Assembly (NCBI RefSeq): GCF_001717955.1
Contig: NZ_CP014168.1
Span: forward strand, 2,327,501-2,391,500
DNA length: 64,000 nt
Source: Sphingomonas panacis
Lineage (GTDB): Bacteria; Pseudomonadota; Alphaproteobacteria; Sphingomonadales; Sphingomonadaceae
Direction: 5' to 3'
The notes below the pieces were generated by a model. The model saw nothing but the letters and a program-made list of their open reading frames with translations. It was not told the origin of the DNA and made no database searches. This document shows, piece by piece, positions 1 through 8,858 of this stretch. Position numbers and translations under genes: made by a program. Positions within the stretch are counted from its first letter, which is position 1. Each line of letters opens with the position of its first letter.

Positions 1-831
1 GCTCGAGACCTGGGTGTAGATGCCGGTCGTGTTGATGTTCACGTGTCCCAGCAGGACTTGGATGACCCGGATATCGACACCCTGCTCGAGCAGGTGAGTG
101 GCAAACGAATGCCGCAATGTGTGCGGGCTTACCCGCTTGTGGATCTCGGCGCGCTCGGCCGCTTCCTGCACGACGCGGTGCAACTGGCGGGCCGAGATCG
201 GATCCGTGCCATTGCGACCGGGGAACAGCCAGCCATGGGGTAACATCACACCGCGCCGCTTGCCTTCGCGCCACCATTGACGGAGCAAGTCCAGCAAATG
301 CGGTGAGAGCATGGCGTTGCGGTCCTTGCGTCCCTTGCCCTGCTCGACGCGGATCATCATCCGGGTGCTGTCGATGTCATCGACCTTGAGATGGGCAACC
401 TCCGAGACCCGCAGGCCCGCGCCATAGGCCACGCTGAGGGCCGCTTTGTATTTGATGCCTGGCGCAGCCTCGAGCAGCCGCGCTGTCTCCTCGACGCTCA
501 AGACCACACGCAGCTTGGGCATGCAGCGAACAACGACGAGCCCCAGCGCCATCTCCGGGCGCTTGAGGGTTATCCCGAACAGGAACCGCAGTGCCGAAAC
601 GCCCCCATTGATCGTGGCCGGCCCCACGGCGCGCTCGTGCTGGTCGACCTGATAACGCCGCAGGTCTTCCATTGTGGCCGTATCCGGCGGACGGCCCAGG
701 AACGCGGCGAAGCTCCGAACATGCCGGATATAGTCCTTCTGTGTGTGCGCCCCGAAGCCACGCATCGTCATGTCCTGCAACATCCGCTCACGCAGCGAAT
801 GGGGCGGAGCAGCGGTCGTGATAGCATCCAT
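1..831 (-). CDS. Tyrosine recombinase/integrase, C-terminus off the window
   Basis: Site-specific DNA recombinase of the phage-integrase family; 277 codons are visible and the gene runs off the left edge. On the minus strand it opens MDAITTAAPPHSLRERML, with an N-terminal SAM-like DNA-binding domain (about residues 15-95) and a catalytic domain from about 110. Catalytic residues can be read: Arg in GAGLRVSEV (about 141), HTLRHSF (His237, Arg240), LLGH (His263) and the tyrosine nucleophile in TTGIYTQV (about 272). The visible part therefore reaches just past the active-site Tyr, so only a short tail is missing. Integrases of this size often sit beside IS91-like transposases; that partner would lie outside the window. 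Start is the ATG at 831. Confidence 0.9.
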   Translation of the reverse strand, partial: MDAITTAAPPHSLRERMLQDMTMRGFGAHTQKDYIRHVRSFAAFLGRPPDTATMEDLRRYQVDQHERAVGPATINGGVSALRFLFGITLKRPEMALGLVVVRCMPKLRVVLSVEETARLLEAAPGIKYKAALSVAYGAGLRVSEVAHLKVDDIDSTRMMIRVEQGKGRKDRNAMLSPHLLDLLRQWWREGKRRGVMLPHGWLFPGRNGTDPISARQLHRVVQEAAERAEIHKRVSPHTLRHSFATHLLEQGVDIRVIQVLLGHVNINTTGIYTQVSS

Positions 832-1129
832 GGTAAGTTCCTCTCCGTTGAAGGAACTCCACAGTCGGCGGGCGACGCCGCCTCGCCGAAAGCCTCACAA
901 ATACTACGCTACGTCATCCCAAGCGACCCTCCCGCGGAGCGGGTTCGTGCTCTGGTCGGTACCTGCCCTGCGCATCAGCACGTCGACCCATCCCCGGTCA
1001 CTTACAGGCTCTTTCGCCCCCCCAAATTCGGCCGCTTGTTCACGTCGCGGGAGGCAGTCTGAGCTAGAAATTTGGGACATTCCTGCCCTCCAGCCACCCC
1101 CTCCGAGCGGCTGTTTCAGCCGGATATGG
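832..1129. other. Intergenic region upstream of the integrase
   Basis: No convincing gene on either strand. It separates the integrase start from the end of the hydrolase gene and probably holds the integrase promoter and one boundary of its mobile element. No inverted repeat or target duplication could be identified. Confidence 0.4.
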
Positions 1130-2077
1130 TCATCTTCCGATGATGCCTTTGGCCTTCCCCAGTGGTGTAGCCTCCATCGCAAGGGCTTCGCATGCCGAAG
1201 ACCACGCGGTCGCGTCGTCAAGCAGTTGGCTCTGCAGATACGCCAGAGTCATCCGCTGAATCAGGGCGACGCGGGCCGGATTTTCGTCGGTCGCTTCCGT
1301 CACCGCATAGCCCGATATGCCACCCAGCATATGCTCGGCGCCGAATAGCGTCAGCAACGCCTTCCTGCCGGGACTGAGACGATACGGGTCGGCGAACCAG
1401 TCGGGGCCGCGCGTCGTCAACGGTGACTGGTCCGCATCGCCCGCGACAACCAAAGCAGGCGTCGCCATGTGGTCGAAGCCGGAGTTCAAATATGGGGTGA
1501 TCTCCCGTCCCAAGGGGCTCAGGTCCACTCCACCGTGCCCCCCGGAGGCGAGCAATATTCCGGCTTTGATCCGTCGATCCGACATGTCTTCGCCTTCGCC
1601 ATCAGGCCCCAGCATCCGCGCACCGAGCAGCATGCTCGTGGTCTGCCCCCCGAACGAATGCCCAGATGCCGCCACCAAGCCGTGATCGACACGGCCTTCC
1701 AGCCCAGGCACCCACTGCGTGACCGCGTCCAGATCGTCCAGGATGCGCTTCATGTCCTCGACACGGGTGCGCCAGATGAGCGGTCGTCGCGGATCGTCTT
1801 GCGCCAGCCCAAGCCGCTTCGCATCGAGATGAGTCGGCTGGACCACGACGAAGCCGTGCGCGGCCCAATAATCGGCCAGCGGCGCATAGCCGTCCATCGA
1901 CGAGCCATAGCCGTGCGAGAAGATGATGATAGGCAGGTTATCGCCGGTCGCGGGGGCGGAGATCCGCACCTGGATGTCCTCGCCCCGGCCGGGCGCCAGC
2001 AGCCTGATCGCCCGAGCCGACAGGACTGGTGCTGGCGCGCTCATGTTCGCGTCCCGCCAGCTTGCGTGTTCCTCCAT
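1130..2077 (-). CDS. Alpha/beta hydrolase (chlorophyllase/dienelactone hydrolase-like)
   Basis: Predicted cytosolic serine hydrolase of 315 residues. The fold begins with PIIIFSHGYGSS (about 49-60, oxyanion-hole strand), the nucleophile elbow is GHSFGG (Ser about 141), and a late His lies in GAEHMLGG; an acid residue is likely in VVAGDADQSP. No signal peptide is seen. It lies one base downstream of a medium-chain dehydrogenase gene on the same strand, so the two are probably co-transcribed and may act in sequence on an ester and the released alcohol or aldehyde. Substrate is unknown. The first ATG was kept because GGGAG lies about nine bases upstream; Met12 is an alternative. Confidence 0.8.
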   Translation of the reverse strand: MEEHASWRDANMSAPAPVLSARAIRLLAPGRGEDIQVRISAPATGDNLPIIIFSHGYGSSMDGYAPLADYWAAHGFVVVQPTHLDAKRLGLAQDDPRRPLIWRTRVEDMKRILDDLDAVTQWVPGLEGRVDHGLVAASGHSFGGQTTSMLLGARMLGPDGEGEDMSDRRIKAGILLASGGHGGVDLSPLGREITPYLNSGFDHMATPALVVAGDADQSPLTTRGPDWFADPYRLSPGRKALLTLFGAEHMLGGISGYAVTEATDENPARVALIQRMTLAYLQSQLLDDATAWSSACEALAMEATPLGKAKGIIGR

Positions 2078-2078
2078 T

Positions 2079-3131
2079 TCAGATGCTCCCGTCCTGATTG
2101 GTCCGGTCGGACATCTCGATCACGATCTTGCCGAACGGTCCCGTGTCGAGGCGGTCCAGCGCGTCCGGCAGGCCGGAAAGCGGGAAGCGGCTGTCGATCA
2201 CTGGTTCCATGCGGACACGCTCAACCGCGCGCACCATGTCCTCGAACGCACGGCGATGGCCGGTGGCGATGCCGTGGATCGTCACGTCCTTCATCATCAG
2301 GGGCATGGCGGGCGACGACAGGTCGAAACCGTCGAGCGCGCCGATCTGATAGATGCGACCGCCGACGGCCGCCGCTTGCGCGGATAGGCCGAGATGAGCG
2401 CCGCCGACGGTCTCCACTATATGGTCTGCACCACGATCACCGGTGAGTGCGTACAGCGCATCGAGCTCATCTGTCCGATGCCGGTCGATAATTTGATCTG
2501 CGCCAAGCGCCCGTGCGTGGTCGCCTTTTTCCGGACTGCAGGACAAGATCGCCGTCGCCCCATGCATCTTTGCGAACTGGAGTGCGAACAGCGCCACGCC
2601 GCCCGTCCCCCGTATCAGCACCGTGTCACCCGCCCGGATCCGGCCGCGCTCGACGAGCGCGAACCAGGCGGTGAGCGCGGCACAGGGAAGCGTGCTCGCC
2701 TGTACATCGTCGAGTGTCGCCGGCGCCGCGATCAGCCAGTGGTCGGGTAGCACGACATAGTCGGCGAGTACGCCGGCGAAGAAACCGCCAAGCGTGCGAT
2801 ACACCGGCGTCCGGGCCGTCCCCGCGCGAAGGCCGTCGATCCATTCTGGCGTGAAGCAGGAGATCACGCGATCACCGATAGCAAAGCGTTCTACGCCCTC
2901 GCCCGTTGCCACGATCCGCCCCGCCAGGTCGGAGCCGGGGGTGAACGGGAAGGAGAGCGGCAGGCCGCGCCCGCTTTCGATGACCATTTTGTCGCGATGG
3001 TTGAGCGCCACCGCGCCGACCGCCACCAGCACTTCGTGCCGGCCAGGGACCGGGATCGGCCGCTCGCGTAAGGCAAGCCGGTCACGGCCGATCCCATCCA
3101 TTTCCCAGCGTCGCATCGTGCGCATCATCAT
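2079..3131 (-). CDS. Medium-chain NAD(P)-dependent alcohol dehydrogenase/quinone oxidoreductase family
   Basis: MDR-superfamily oxidoreductase of 350 residues. The GroES-like N-terminal domain contains ALNHRDKMVIESGRG and FTPGSDLAGRI (about 40-75). The Rossmann domain carries GDTVLIRGTGGVALFALQF (about 168-186). The zinc-ligand cysteines of classical alcohol dehydrogenases are not evident in the N-terminal domain, so a zinc-independent quinone-oxidoreductase-like enzyme is likely. It is the first gene of a two-gene unit with the downstream hydrolase. A LysR gene is divergently placed 93 bp away but is truncated, so the original regulator of this operon may be lost. Confidence 0.85.
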   Translation of the reverse strand: MMMRTMRRWEMDGIGRDRLALRERPIPVPGRHEVLVAVGAVALNHRDKMVIESGRGLPLSFPFTPGSDLAGRIVATGEGVERFAIGDRVISCFTPEWIDGLRAGTARTPVYRTLGGFFAGVLADYVVLPDHWLIAAPATLDDVQASTLPCAALTAWFALVERGRIRAGDTVLIRGTGGVALFALQFAKMHGATAILSCSPEKGDHARALGADQIIDRHRTDELDALYALTGDRGADHIVETVGGAHLGLSAQAAAVGGRIYQIGALDGFDLSSPAMPLMMKDVTIHGIATGHRRAFEDMVRAVERVRMEPVIDSRFPLSGLPDALDRLDTGPFGKIVIEMSDRTNQDGSI

Positions 3132-3224
3132 TCCTCTTCGGCTCGTTGGAAGAGATATGGTTCATTCGCGCGGAGTGTATAATGCGTTCGATTCAGCACG
3201 GGCCGTTGAAAGGGAATCACCAAT

Positions 3225-3653
3225 ATGCGGGGCGCGGAGTTTGCCGAGCTGATGGCGTTCATGGCGATCGCCGAGGAGCGCAGCTTCCGCAGCGCGGCGC
3301 GGCGGCTGAACATGTCGCCTTCCGCGCTCAGCCACAGCATGCGATCGCTCGAACAGCGTCTCGGCGCCCGGCTGCTCCACCGCACGACCCGCAGCGTGGC
3401 GCCGACCGAGGCAGGGCAGGCCTTGCTCGATCGGCTCGGAGCGCCGATCGCCGAAGTGATTGATGCCGTCCGAGATGTCGGCGCCTTTCAGCAGCAGCCA
3501 CGCGGACTGGTACGGATCAACATGCCGCGCGCCGCCGCCCAATTGATCGTGATGCCGAAGCTGGCGCAGTTCCGCGCGGATTATCCCGAAATACGGTTGG
3601 AGCTGGTCATTGACGACAGCATGTGGATAAGCGTCGAAGCGGGATCCCATTAA
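3225..3653 (+). pseudogene. Truncated LysR-family regulator
   Basis: The N-terminal 142 residues of a LysR-type regulator: the winged HTH is intact (AEERSFRSAARRLNMSPSAL, about 18-37, and LGARLLHRTTRSVAPTEAG). Only the first part of the effector domain follows (IRLELVIDD) before the frame ends at SHstop. Family members are about 300 residues, so more than half is missing. The break coincides with AT-richer sequence and IS21-type terminal repeats immediately downstream, suggesting insertion plus deletion. It is divergent from the MDR/hydrolase pair it presumably regulated. The remaining DNA-binding domain could still be expressed but would lack effector control. Confidence 0.85.
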
Positions 3654-3708
3654 AATCCTGCTAAATATCTGTTAAAGCCAATAAAGGTGGCGTTAGAGGG
3701 GGGCCCAA

Positions 3709-3790
3709 TCGGCGCCGATCGGGACCCTTTGAGAAATCATATTCCTCCGCGCTTTCAAATGGTTGCGCTGAGAAGGAACGGGGTCCCGCT
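3709..3790. repeat. Remnant of IS21-type terminal repeats
   Basis: Contains TCGGCGCCGATCGGGACCC (3709-3727) and, about 70 bp on, CGGGGTCCCGCTT (from 3779). The same pair with 69-bp spacing occurs at 50162 and 50231, inside a MITE-like repeat. No transposase gene is present here. The whole stretch 3654-3857 is otherwise gene-free and separates the truncated LysR gene from the TetR gene. Confidence 0.5.
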
Positions 3791-3857
3791 TCGATGCTTA
3801 TCTGCAACTTACCTGCCTCCGCCGTGATCAGCTTGTCGCCCACGACGCCGACTGAGT

Positions 3858-4466
3858 TCAAGGGAGAGACGGGAGATATTTCAGCTCGCCCCCACGGAAG
3901 CCGGTCAGGATGCGATAGTAGAGCTCGCCAAGCTCTTCACGCCGCTTGTGCGACTCCCGCATGCCCATGGCGTAGTAGCCAACTTGGTGGAAATAGGTGA
4001 TCCGGGCACGAACGAAGGCCTCGTCGAGGTCGTAGCCGGCGTCAACGAACAGGTGCTTGAGCGCCTCGATCCGTAGGTCGTCGATCTCGCGGACGGCCTT
4101 GGCGACCTTGGGCGACACACGCGACCAGCCCCGGACCGCCGCATCGAAATCGGGATCGTAGTCCTGCTCGTCGATCCACAAGCGCATCAGGGCGCGAAAG
4201 CGTTCGGCCGGGGAACCCGGCCCGTTTAGCGCGTTGACAATCGGCTGATGATTGGTTTGGCGCCAATGGTCGATCAGCGCGTCGAGTATGCCTTGCAGGC
4301 TCTTGAAGCGATAGTAGAAGCCGCCGCGCGTAACGCCCGCCTTTTTTGCGAGGCGATCGATTTTCACTCCGGCGATACCTTCCTGGATCAAGGTCGTCTT
4401 GGCGACGCTGATCCACTCCTCGCTGGAGAGACCTCGCTCGGCGGTGCTTTTCGGCACTATCGGCAT
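3858..4466 (-). CDS. TetR/AcrR-family repressor
   Basis: A 202-residue regulator. The N-terminal HTH is typical of TetR: ISVAKTTLIQEGIAGVKIDR then AGVTRGGFYYRFKSLQGIL (about 19-65). The C-terminal part is an all-helical ligand/dimer domain ending in LPSLP. It is transcribed divergently from the amidohydrolase gene, with 329 bp between start codons. The perfect palindrome GTTGACATGTCAAC at 4699-4712 lies in that gap and recurs at 8817-8830 before the TonB receptor, so this protein is the best candidate to bind both. A related half (TGACGTCAAC, from 4484) sits just above its own start and could give autoregulation. Operator assignment is inference. Confidence 0.9.
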   Translation of the reverse strand: MPIVPKSTAERGLSSEEWISVAKTTLIQEGIAGVKIDRLAKKAGVTRGGFYYRFKSLQGILDALIDHWRQTNHQPIVNALNGPGSPAERFRALMRLWIDEQDYDPDFDAAVRGWSRVSPKVAKAVREIDDLRIEALKHLFVDAGYDLDEAFVRARITYFHQVGYYAMGMRESHKRREELGELYYRILTGFRGGELKYLPSLP

Positions 4467-4483
4467 TGCTGTGATCGCTTCAT

Positions 4484-4493
4484 GACGTCAACA
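4484..4493. promoter_or_regulatory. Possible degenerate TetR half-site at the TetR promoter
   Basis: TGACGTCAAC resembles one arm of GTTGACATGTCAAC and lies about 18 bp upstream of the TetR start codon. It is offered only as a possible autoregulatory site. Confidence 0.25.
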
Positions 4494-4698
4494 CACTAGC
4501 GTCTTTAAAATCGTGACGCCAGCGCGCGAAACGCGGCGGAAACGCCTTGGTCGCGGCGCCGTGAAGCCACGTCGGTACAGAATTGTATTGTATGACTCGC
4601 GGGAGTGGCGAGCGCCCGATGAAGTGCAGCTGAGTGAGGTGCCACCAGCGCCTTCCCGCCCGGCGCGCCCGGCGCGCCCGCGCTACGTAGGGTACATA

Positions 4699-4712
4699 GT
4701 TGACATGTCAAC
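4699..4712. promoter_or_regulatory. Palindromic operator upstream of the amidohydrolase operon
   Basis: GTTGACATGTCAAC is a perfect 14-bp palindrome. With its flanks, the 19-mer AGTTGACATGTCAACGCAA is repeated exactly upstream of the TonB receptor gene at 8816-8834. Size and symmetry suit a TetR dimer, and a tetR gene is divergent from this promoter. It lies about 85 bp before the amidohydrolase ATG. Confidence 0.7.
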
Positions 4713-4795
4713 GCAATGCGTGACATCACATCGACAAGGGAGGCGCCGCCCTTTGACCGTTCCGGTCGAGAAGGCTGGCCGAGGGCGCAGCGCAA

Positions 4796-6037
4796 ATGAC
4801 TCAAGTGGTTTTCGAGAACGCGCGTATTTTCGACGGGTATTCTGCCGATTGCGCCGAAGGCATGTCGGTTCTGATCGAAAACGGCACGATCCGGGAAGTT
4901 TCCGACCGCCCGATCAAGGCCGACGGTGCGCAACGGATCAACGTTGCCGGCAAGACCTTGATGCCCGGACTCATCGACTGCCACATCCACGCCTATTTCT
5001 CCGACCTCAACGCCAAGGTCGTGGATGGCCGCGATGCGCCCTATCGGACGGCGCACGCGGTCAAGAAACTCGGCCATGCGCTCGATTGCGGCTTCACCAC
5101 GGTCCGGGATATCGGTGGGGGTGACTTCCCGTTGGCGGCGGCCGTCGCCGACGGACTGATCCGCGGGCCGCGGTTCTTTTATGCCGGTAAGGTCTTATCG
5201 ATGACTGGCGGCCACGTCGACTACCGGACGCCCACCGAGCAGCATCATACCCACGGCTATTGTTCCTGCGGTTCGATGAACTGGGGCGGCGTCGTGGTCG
5301 ACGGCGTCGACGCGTGCATCAAGGCGGCGCGCGAGGAGCTTCGCCGCGGCGCGCATTGCATCAAGATCACCGCGTCGGGCGGGGTGATGTCGCCCAGCGA
5401 CCCGATGTGGATGAACCAGTTCCGCGAGGACGAGATCCGCGCGATCGTCAACGAAGCCGTTGAGCGACGAACCTATGTCTCGGCGCACTGCCATCCGGTC
5501 AGCGCCATCCGCCGCTCGGTCGAGTTCGGGGTCCGCTGCATCGAACATGCGACCCTGATTGACGCCGAGACCGCCGGGTGGGTCGCCGAGCGCGGCGCCT
5601 ATGTTGTTCCGACGATGTCGGTGATCTTCGTCAGCATGGAGGTCGGCGCAAAGCTGGGCATGGCGGCCGACAGCATAGTCAAGCTGAAGGTCGCCGCTGA
5701 TGCCGCAATCCAGGGTCTCCAGTACATGCGCGATGCCGGCGTGAAGCTTGGCTACGGCACCGACCTGCTCGGCTCGACCTACGATCAGCAATGCCGCGAG
5801 TTCGAGTTCCGCTCGGAGGTCTTCACGCCGCTCGAAATGCTGCGCCAGGCAACGTCGATGGGCGCGGAGATCTTGATGCAGGACGGCAAGCTCGGCTGCG
5901 TTACCCCCGGAGCCCATGCCGACCTGATCGTCGTCGATGGCGATCCGCTGAAGGACATCGGGTTGCTTGCGGCGGATGGCCGAAAGCTCGATGCGATCAT
6001 GCGGGCCGGCGAGATCGTGAAGAACCGACTGGATTGA
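4796..6037 (+). CDS. Metal-dependent amidohydrolase (imidazolonepropionase/Xaa-Pro-peptidase-like)
   Basis: Cytosolic metallo-amidohydrolase of 413 residues. Metal ligands are recognisable: PGLIDCHIHAYF (His63, His65), the presumed carboxylated lysine in HCIKITASGG (Lys190), SAHCH (His231/233), CIEHAT (His251) and YGTD (Asp323). A small beta-sandwich is built from the first 55 residues and the last 50 (PGAHADLIVVDGDPL). This subgroup of the superfamily hydrolyses N-acyl amino acids, dipeptides with C-terminal proline, or amides such as ochratoxin; the actual substrate is unknown. It is the first gene of an operon with the FAD-linked oxidase and the MFS transporter. The start is the ATG preceded by the palindromic operator region, with no signal peptide. 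Confidence 0.88.
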   Translation: MTQVVFENARIFDGYSADCAEGMSVLIENGTIREVSDRPIKADGAQRINVAGKTLMPGLIDCHIHAYFSDLNAKVVDGRDAPYRTAHAVKKLGHALDCGFTTVRDIGGGDFPLAAAVADGLIRGPRFFYAGKVLSMTGGHVDYRTPTEQHHTHGYCSCGSMNWGGVVVDGVDACIKAAREELRRGAHCIKITASGGVMSPSDPMWMNQFREDEIRAIVNEAVERRTYVSAHCHPVSAIRRSVEFGVRCIEHATLIDAETAGWVAERGAYVVPTMSVIFVSMEVGAKLGMAADSIVKLKVAADAAIQGLQYMRDAGVKLGYGTDLLGSTYDQQCREFEFRSEVFTPLEMLRQATSMGAEILMQDGKLGCVTPGAHADLIVVDGDPLKDIGLLAADGRKLDAIMRAGEIVKNRLD

Positions 6038-6069
6038 AACCGGCCCGCGCCGGCATTGGAGTGACGACG

Positions 6070-7476
6070 ATGAACGCTGTCGTAGAGATCTCACCCGGTT
6101 CCGGCTTGCCGGCCGCGGCGCGCGCGGCGCTCGACGATCGGCTGGGCGCACGCGTGAGCTACGCGGAGGGGATATGCTCGCAGCACGCCCAGAGCGAAAC
6201 CCACTTCCCGTCACGCCTGCCGGACGCAGTAGTCTTCGCCGAAAGCACTGAGGAGGTGATCTTCGTCGTTCGACTGTGCGCCGAACATGGGGTCAAGCTC
6301 ACCGCTTTCGGTGCTGGCACCTCGATCGAGGGGAGCGCTCTGCCGATCTTCGGCGGCATCTCGCTCGACATGAGCCGGATGAACCGCATCCTCGACGTCA
6401 ACGCCGACGACTTTGACGTCACTGTCGAGGCTGGCGTGACCCGGATCGCGTTGAACAATCATCTCCGCGATCAGGGTCTGTTCTTTCCCGTCGATCCCGG
6501 CGCGGACGCGACGATCGGCGGTATGGCCTCGACGCGCGCGTCGGGAACGAACGCCGTCCGCTACGGCACCATGCGCGAGGCGGTGCTATCCCTGCGCGTG
6601 GTGACCGCCGACGGCCGCGAAATCCGTACCGCGCGCCGGGCGCGCAAATCCGCCGCCGGCTACGACCTCACCCACCTGTTCGTTGGCGCCGAGGGAACCC
6701 TTGGCATCATCACCGAGGTGACGCTTCGCCTTCACCCGATCCCGGAGGTGATCTCTTCGGCGGTTTGCAGCTTCGAGACCATCGAAGGCGCGGCGACGAC
6801 GGTGATTCAGGCGATCCAGCTTGGCATCCCGCTCGCCCGCGCGGAGATCCTCGACGATATCCAGATGCGCGCGGTCAATCTCTGGTCGAAGCTGGACTAT
6901 CCTGAAAAGACCACTCTGTTCTTCGAATTCCACGGGTCGCAAGCCTCGGTCGACGAGCAGGTCGCGCTCGTCGAAGAACTGAGCAGCGGCAATGGGGGCG
7001 GCGCATTCGCCTGGTCGTCGCTTCCCGAGGAGCGCTCCCGGCTGTGGAAGGCGCGGCATGAAGCCTATTACGCCACGCTGGGCCTGCGTCCGGGATCGTC
7101 CGGCTGGGCGACTGACGTGTGCGTCCCGATCGGCCGGCTCGCCGACTGCATCTCCGAGACGAAGCACGATCTGGCGACCTGCTCGGTGCCGGCGACGATC
7201 TGCGGCCATGTCGGCGACGGCAATTTCCATGTCCTATTCGCGCTCGATCCTGACACGCCGGCGGAATGGGAAGAGGTCGAAGCGTTGAACGCCCGCCTGA
7301 TCGCGCGGGCACTGGCGATGGACGGGACATGCACCGGCGAGCACGGCATCGGCATCGGTAAGCAGGCCGCTCTCATCGACGAGCTCGGTGAGGGGGTGGA
7401 TCTCATGCGCCACATCAAACGCGCCCTCGACCCGCACGGGATGTTCAATCCCGGCAAAATCTTCGCGCCGAATTGA
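6070..7476 (+). CDS. FAD-linked oxidase, D-lactate/2-hydroxyacid dehydrogenase type
   Basis: A 468-residue flavoprotein of the Dld/GlcD group, which oxidises D-2-hydroxyacids to 2-oxoacids and passes electrons to cytochrome or quinone. The PCMH-type FAD domain shows AFGAGTSIEGSALPIFGG and GADATIGGMASTRASGTNAVRYG. The C-terminal cap shows CGHVGDGNFHVLFALDP and TCTGEHGIGIGKQAAL, the usual metal/substrate-binding signatures. The open frame continues upstream, but the ATG at 6070 starts the family homology and follows the amidohydrolase stop by 32 bp. Its stop overlaps the MFS start (TGATG), implying translational coupling. A hydroxyacid released by hydrolysis of the island's substrate is a plausible substrate. 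Confidence 0.88.
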   Translation: MNAVVEISPGSGLPAAARAALDDRLGARVSYAEGICSQHAQSETHFPSRLPDAVVFAESTEEVIFVVRLCAEHGVKLTAFGAGTSIEGSALPIFGGISLDMSRMNRILDVNADDFDVTVEAGVTRIALNNHLRDQGLFFPVDPGADATIGGMASTRASGTNAVRYGTMREAVLSLRVVTADGREIRTARRARKSAAGYDLTHLFVGAEGTLGIITEVTLRLHPIPEVISSAVCSFETIEGAATTVIQAIQLGIPLARAEILDDIQMRAVNLWSKLDYPEKTTLFFEFHGSQASVDEQVALVEELSSGNGGGAFAWSSLPEERSRLWKARHEAYYATLGLRPGSSGWATDVCVPIGRLADCISETKHDLATCSVPATICGHVGDGNFHVLFALDPDTPAEWEEVEALNARLIARALAMDGTCTGEHGIGIGKQAALIDELGEGVDLMRHIKRALDPHGMFNPGKIFAPN

Positions 7477-8783
7477 TGACCGGCGACCCCTCGAGCTCCA
7501 CCGGCCCGCACGGTCGGCCGCAGCCATGGCAGCTCTTTTCGTCGCGCCAGCGCTGGACGATGCTCGCCGTGCTGTTCCTGGTCTCCACGGTCAGCAATAT
7601 CGATCGCCAAATCATGACGGTCGCGATCGAGCCGATCAAAGCCGAGTTTCATGCCACAGACACCCAGATGGGGCTGCTGACGGGCGCCGCTTTCGCGCTG
7701 TTCTACGCGACGCTGGGCCTGCCGATCGCCCGATTGGCCGATCGCGGCAATCGCAAACTAATAATCGCGATTTCGATCACCTTTTGGAGCCTCATGACCG
7801 CAATCTGCGGCGCGGTGCAGACTTTCGCTCAGATGTTCTTCGCCCGCCTCGCGGTCGGGGGTGGGGAAGCAGGAGCGCTGCCGACCTCGCAGAGCCTGAT
7901 CGCCGATTATTTCCCGCCGGAGTCGCGGGGCAAGGCGATCGGCATTTTCGCCATGGCGGGGGTGGCGGGCTATGCGGCGGCGCTAATAGGCGGCGCGCAG
8001 ATCGCCAGCCGGTTCGGTTGGCGCGCCATGTTCGTGACCTTCGGCCTATCCAGCCTGCTGATCGCGGTCATCGTCAGCCGGAGCCTGCGGGAGCCGCGGA
8101 CCATGGTGCCGCGGACGACCGATCGGGCCGTTGGCGAGCGCACTGACCCATCGATCCGAGCGCTAGCCCACAAACCCAGTTTCCTGTGGCAGATCGCCGG
8201 CGGCGGGTTTTACGGTATTGTCAGCTACGGCGCGCTGATCTTCGTCGTCTCGCATCTGGTTCGCAGTTTTGGGTTGCCGCTTGCTCAGGCCGGAACGGTC
8301 TACGGTTCGATCTCGACGGTCACTGCGATCGTCGGGGCGCTCGCTGGCGGGTATCTGACCGACCGCCTAGGACGTCGCAGCCCCGCCGCAGTGCCCATGC
8401 TGACCGGGTTGCTGATGATCGCGGCGCTGCCCGCCTACGTCCTGGCGCTGCTGACCCACGACTTCATGATCTTCGCCATCACGGCGCTGATCGGCGGCTG
8501 TCTGATCTTCTGCGCGGGACCTTCTCTTTTCGCCGGTATCCATATGGTTTGCGGATCGCGGCGCCGCGCGACGGCGATCGCGCTGCTCTATCTGGTGATG
8601 AACTCGGTCGGCCTGGGCGGCGGACCAGCGCTGACCGGCGTACTCAGCGACGCTTTCGGCGCGCACCAGGGTTCGGCGATGGGTTTGCGCATCGCGATGC
8701 TGATCGCCTTTGCGGCTCTGCTGCCGGGCGGCGCCTGCTTCATCATCGCCTCCCGGACGATGACGGCGGATGTCGAGGCCTAG
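7476..8783 (+). CDS. MFS transporter, spinster-like subgroup
   Basis: A 435-residue inner-membrane major facilitator with about 12 hydrophobic segments. The N-terminal part shows FLVSTVSNIDRQIMTVAIEP, the loop 2-3 signature GLPIARLADRGNRK and the helix 4-5 region FFARLAVGGGEAGALPTSQS, as in the spinster-like MFS proteins common in sphingomonads. ATG 7476 overlaps the preceding TGA; the frame also has an in-frame TTG one codon upstream. As last gene of the amidohydrolase-FAD oxidase operon it probably imports the substrate or a hydrolysis product across the inner membrane. Its ligand cannot be told from sequence. Confidence 0.88.
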   Translation: MTGDPSSSTGPHGRPQPWQLFSSRQRWTMLAVLFLVSTVSNIDRQIMTVAIEPIKAEFHATDTQMGLLTGAAFALFYATLGLPIARLADRGNRKLIIAISITFWSLMTAICGAVQTFAQMFFARLAVGGGEAGALPTSQSLIADYFPPESRGKAIGIFAMAGVAGYAAALIGGAQIASRFGWRAMFVTFGLSSLLIAVIVSRSLREPRTMVPRTTDRAVGERTDPSIRALAHKPSFLWQIAGGGFYGIVSYGALIFVVSHLVRSFGLPLAQAGTVYGSISTVTAIVGALAGGYLTDRLGRRSPAAVPMLTGLLMIAALPAYVLALLTHDFMIFAITALIGGCLIFCAGPSLFAGIHMVCGSRRRATAIALLYLVMNSVGLGGGPALTGVLSDAFGAHQGSAMGLRIAMLIAFAALLPGGACFIIASRTMTADVEA

Positions 8784-8816
8784 CCTGCATGCGGCCGATC
8801 GCACATGATATAAAGA

Positions 8817-8830
8817 GTTGACATGTCAAC
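8817..8830. promoter_or_regulatory. Second copy of the TetR-type palindrome, upstream of the TonB receptor
   Basis: GTTGACATGTCAAC again, identical over 19 bp (AGTTGACATGTCAACGCAA) to the site at 4698-4716. It lies about 240 bp before the TonB receptor start and 28 bp before a second, different palindrome. The conserved flank GCAA suggests the binding site extends past the palindrome on one side. Confidence 0.7.
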
Positions 8831-8858
8831 GCAAGGCTCGGTAGCTTCGCGTTAATAG

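Noticed and set aside
1469..2446. A 325-codon plus-strand frame
   Set aside because: Antisense shadow of the hydrolase and dehydrogenase genes; Arg-rich with no recognisable domain.
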